The translations under genes were made by a program, and so were the position numbers. This document shows, piece after piece, positions 62,717 through 64,000 of a stretch of DNA of 64,000 bases (positions are counted from its first letter, which is position 1; every line of letters starts with the position of its first letter). The notes beneath the pieces were generated by a model. That model had not been told where the DNA came from. It ran no database searches and saw nothing but the letters and a program-made list of their open reading frames with translations. The DNA comes from JAKPUX01 sp964436305 (GTDB lineage: Bacteria > Zhuqueibacterota > Zhuqueibacteria > Residuimicrobiales > Residuimicrobiaceae), in contig CAYTCI010000005.1 in assembly GCA_964436305.1 (NCBI GenBank), positions 24,080-88,079 on the forward strand, given 5' to 3'.

Positions 62717-63541
62717 TCATTCCTTGATCCCGCTCATCGTGAATCCCTGAATGAAATACTTCTGGAAGAGAAAAAAGAGGACGATCACCGGCAGCATCAT
62801 CAGCACCGCAGCGGCCATCAACACCGCCCACTCGGGCTGCTGCTGTCCGGCCAGCTGCCCCAGTCCCAGCGCCAGTGTCCCCCGCGCCTTGTCCGATAGA
62901 TAGATCAGCGGGGTGAGAAAATCATTCCAGGTGAACATGAAGGTGAGGATCGCCACTGTTGCCAGCGCCGGCCGGGCCAGGGGCAGGACGATCCGCCACC
63001 AGATGCCCAGCTCGCTGCAGCCGTCGATCCGCGCCGCATCGAGCAGACTCGCCGGCACGGTCATGAAGAACTGCCGCATGAGAAAGATATTGAACGCCCC
63101 GCCGCCGAGAAACATCGGCACGGTCAGGGGCTTGAAGGTGTTGAGCCACCCCAGTTGGGTGAAAATGACAAAGACCGGGATCATCGTCACCTGCATCGGC
63201 AGCATCATCGTGGCGATGATGAAATAAAAGAGAAAATTGCGCCCGGGCCAGGCCATGCAGCCAAAGGCATAGCCCACCAGCGAACTGGAGAGGACCACAC
63301 CGGCCACCGACAGGGCGCTGATCAGGACCGAATTCTGCAGGTATTGAAGAAAGGGCATCCTGTGAAAAAGCTGGATGTAATTCTCCAGATGGAGCGTGCG
63401 CGGGAGCAGGGCACGTGAAAAGACCTCCGCCTCCGGCTTGAGCGAGGTGAGCAGAATCCAGACGAAGGGCAGCAGGAAGAAAAGGGCGATGATGACCATC
63501 ACCACAAAGACCAGGTTTTCTGTCAGGCGTCTCCCGTTCAT
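62717..63541 (-). CDS. Sugar ABC transporter permease, MalG type
   Basis: The start is set at the ATG overlapping the upstream permease stop by 4 bases. The 274-residue protein has six predicted membrane helices. It has the MalG-type opening 'PFVWILLTSLKPEAEVF' and the EAA loop 'DAARIDGCSELGIWWRIVLP'. It completes a CUT1 importer with the truncated permease upstream. No binding protein or ATPase gene is visible; they may lie beyond the right edge. Confidence 0.93.
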   Translation of the reverse strand: MNGRRLTENLVFVVMVIIALFFLLPFVWILLTSLKPEAEVFSRALLPRTLHLENYIQLFHRMPFLQYLQNSVLISALSVAGVVLSSSLVGYAFGCMAWPGRNFLFYFIIATMMLPMQVTMIPVFVIFTQLGWLNTFKPLTVPMFLGGGAFNIFLMRQFFMTVPASLLDAARIDGCSELGIWWRIVLPLARPALATVAILTFMFTWNDFLTPLIYLSDKARGTLALGLGQLAGQQQPEWAVLMAAAVLMMLPVIVLFFLFQKYFIQGFTMSGIKE

Positions 63542-64000
63542 TTCTCCACTCCGCCGCTGTAGTAAACCCATTTCCGGCTAATCCTGAACTGGACGAAGGT
63601 GATGATCCCCGCCAGCAGGAAGAGCAGCCAGGCCAGGGCCGAGGCATAGCCCATGTCAAAATCGTCAAAGGCCTTGTTATACAGATAAAGATTGTAAAAG
63701 AGGGTCGAATTGAGCGGCCCGCCCTTGGTCATGACATAGGCCTCGACAAAGACCTGCAGCGCGCCGATGACCTCGAGGATGAACCAGAGGAAGAGCACCG
63801 GTGAGATGAAGGGCAGAGTGACATGGCGGAAGCGGGCCCACCAGCCGCCACCGTCCATCTCGACCGCCTCGTAATAGTGCTGCGGCACGTTCTGGATCGC
63901 CGCCAGGAAGACCAGCATCCGCCCGCCACCGAGCGACCAGACGCTCATCAGGATGATCGCCGGCTTGGACCAGCGTGGATCGATCAGCCAGAGCGGCCCC
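63538..64000 (-). CDS. Sugar ABC transporter permease, MalF type (5' partial)
   Basis: The frame stays open to the window edge, so the N-terminal part is missing; about 153 residues are visible. The EAA loop 'YEAVEMDGGGWWARFRHVTL' and the preceding 'LVFLAAIQNVPQHY' identify a CUT1 permease. The C-terminal helices and 'YVMTKGGPLNSTLFYNLYLY' also match. The stop overlaps the MalG-type start by 4 bases. It is the first visible gene of the minus-strand mannose operon; a binding-protein gene upstream of it is expected outside the window. Confidence 0.92.
   Translation of the reverse strand, partial: GPLWLIDPRWSKPAIILMSVWSLGGGRMLVFLAAIQNVPQHYYEAVEMDGGGWWARFRHVTLPFISPVLFLWFILEVIGALQVFVEAYVMTKGGPLNSTLFYNLYLYNKAFDDFDMGYASALAWLLFLLAGIITFVQFRISRKWVYYSGGVEK

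Noticed and set aside
62694..62831. Longer versions of the receptor starting at 62720 or 62831
   Set aside because: They would overlap the permease gene and lack a spaced ribosome site, while TTG 62693 has AGGAGG and a clean signal peptide.
1..64000. tRNA, rRNA, CRISPR arrays, insertion sequences, phage or toxin-antitoxin genes
   Set aside because: None was recognised on reading either strand, though a dedicated covariance-model search was not possible.

Overview
The window (about 60% G+C by eye) looks like chromosome from a Gram-negative bacterium of the FCB superphylum, most like KSB1/Calditrichota-type candidate phyla. This is an inference. It rests on many secreted proteins that end in a FlgD-like type IX secretion (T9SS) sorting domain with an 'NYPNPFN' signature, on TonB-dependent receptors with an N-terminal carboxypeptidase-regulatory domain, on PorV/PorQ-like barrels, and on clear Shine-Dalgarno sites (AGGAGG), which many Bacteroidetes lack. 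No rRNA, tRNA, CRISPR array, transposase or phage gene was recognised.

Layout. (1) 1-22062, plus strand: a polysaccharide-utilisation-like operon. In order it holds a 5'-truncated T9SS cargo built of duplicated carbohydrate-binding modules, a SusC-like receptor, a large secreted protein, a PorV-like barrel, a remnant of an alcohol dehydrogenase gene, a lipoprotein glycosidase-like toroid, an ABC sugar importer (binding lipoprotein and two permeases, no ATPase), a second toroid lipoprotein, a large T9SS glycosidase-like protein, a parvulin-like lipoprotein and a GH130 enzyme. (2) 22072-32000: mixed genes. These are a GH5-like mannanase/cellulase, a 58-residue membrane protein, two methyltransferases, an alkyltransferase-like protein, an exported creatininase homologue, a YdeI-like protein, an M28 peptidase with an inserted propeller, and a Tat-exported GH109-like protein with a small partner. 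(3) 32001-43890: an esterase and a pectate lyase (both T9SS cargo), a GH38 alpha-mannosidase, a GH5 enzyme, a TolB-like propeller protein, a nitroreductase and a YbaK-like protein. (4) 63999-44237, minus strand: a second operon of about 20 kb with overlapping genes. It runs ABC permease (truncated), ABC permease, SusC-like receptor, secreted FN3 protein, PorV-like barrel, DUF4185-like lipoprotein, exported GH38, DUF4185-like cytosolic protein, toroid glycosidase, esterase lipoprotein, ROK kinase, and a mannose-6-phosphate isomerase fused to a degenerate P-loop domain.

How it may work together (inference): both large operons repeat the same logic. A receptor, secreted-protein and PorV-like cassette acts at the outer membrane, extracytoplasmic glycosidases and esterases trim the glycan, an ABC importer moves oligosaccharides inward, and cytosolic enzymes (GH130, GH38, ROK kinase, ManA) finish the breakdown. 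Two GH38 proteins, GH130 and ManA point to mannose-containing glycans. The pectate lyase suggests the cell also meets plant-derived material. The receptor, secreted-protein and PorV-like cassette lacks any recognisable SusD and is the best candidate here for an undescribed glycan-uptake system.
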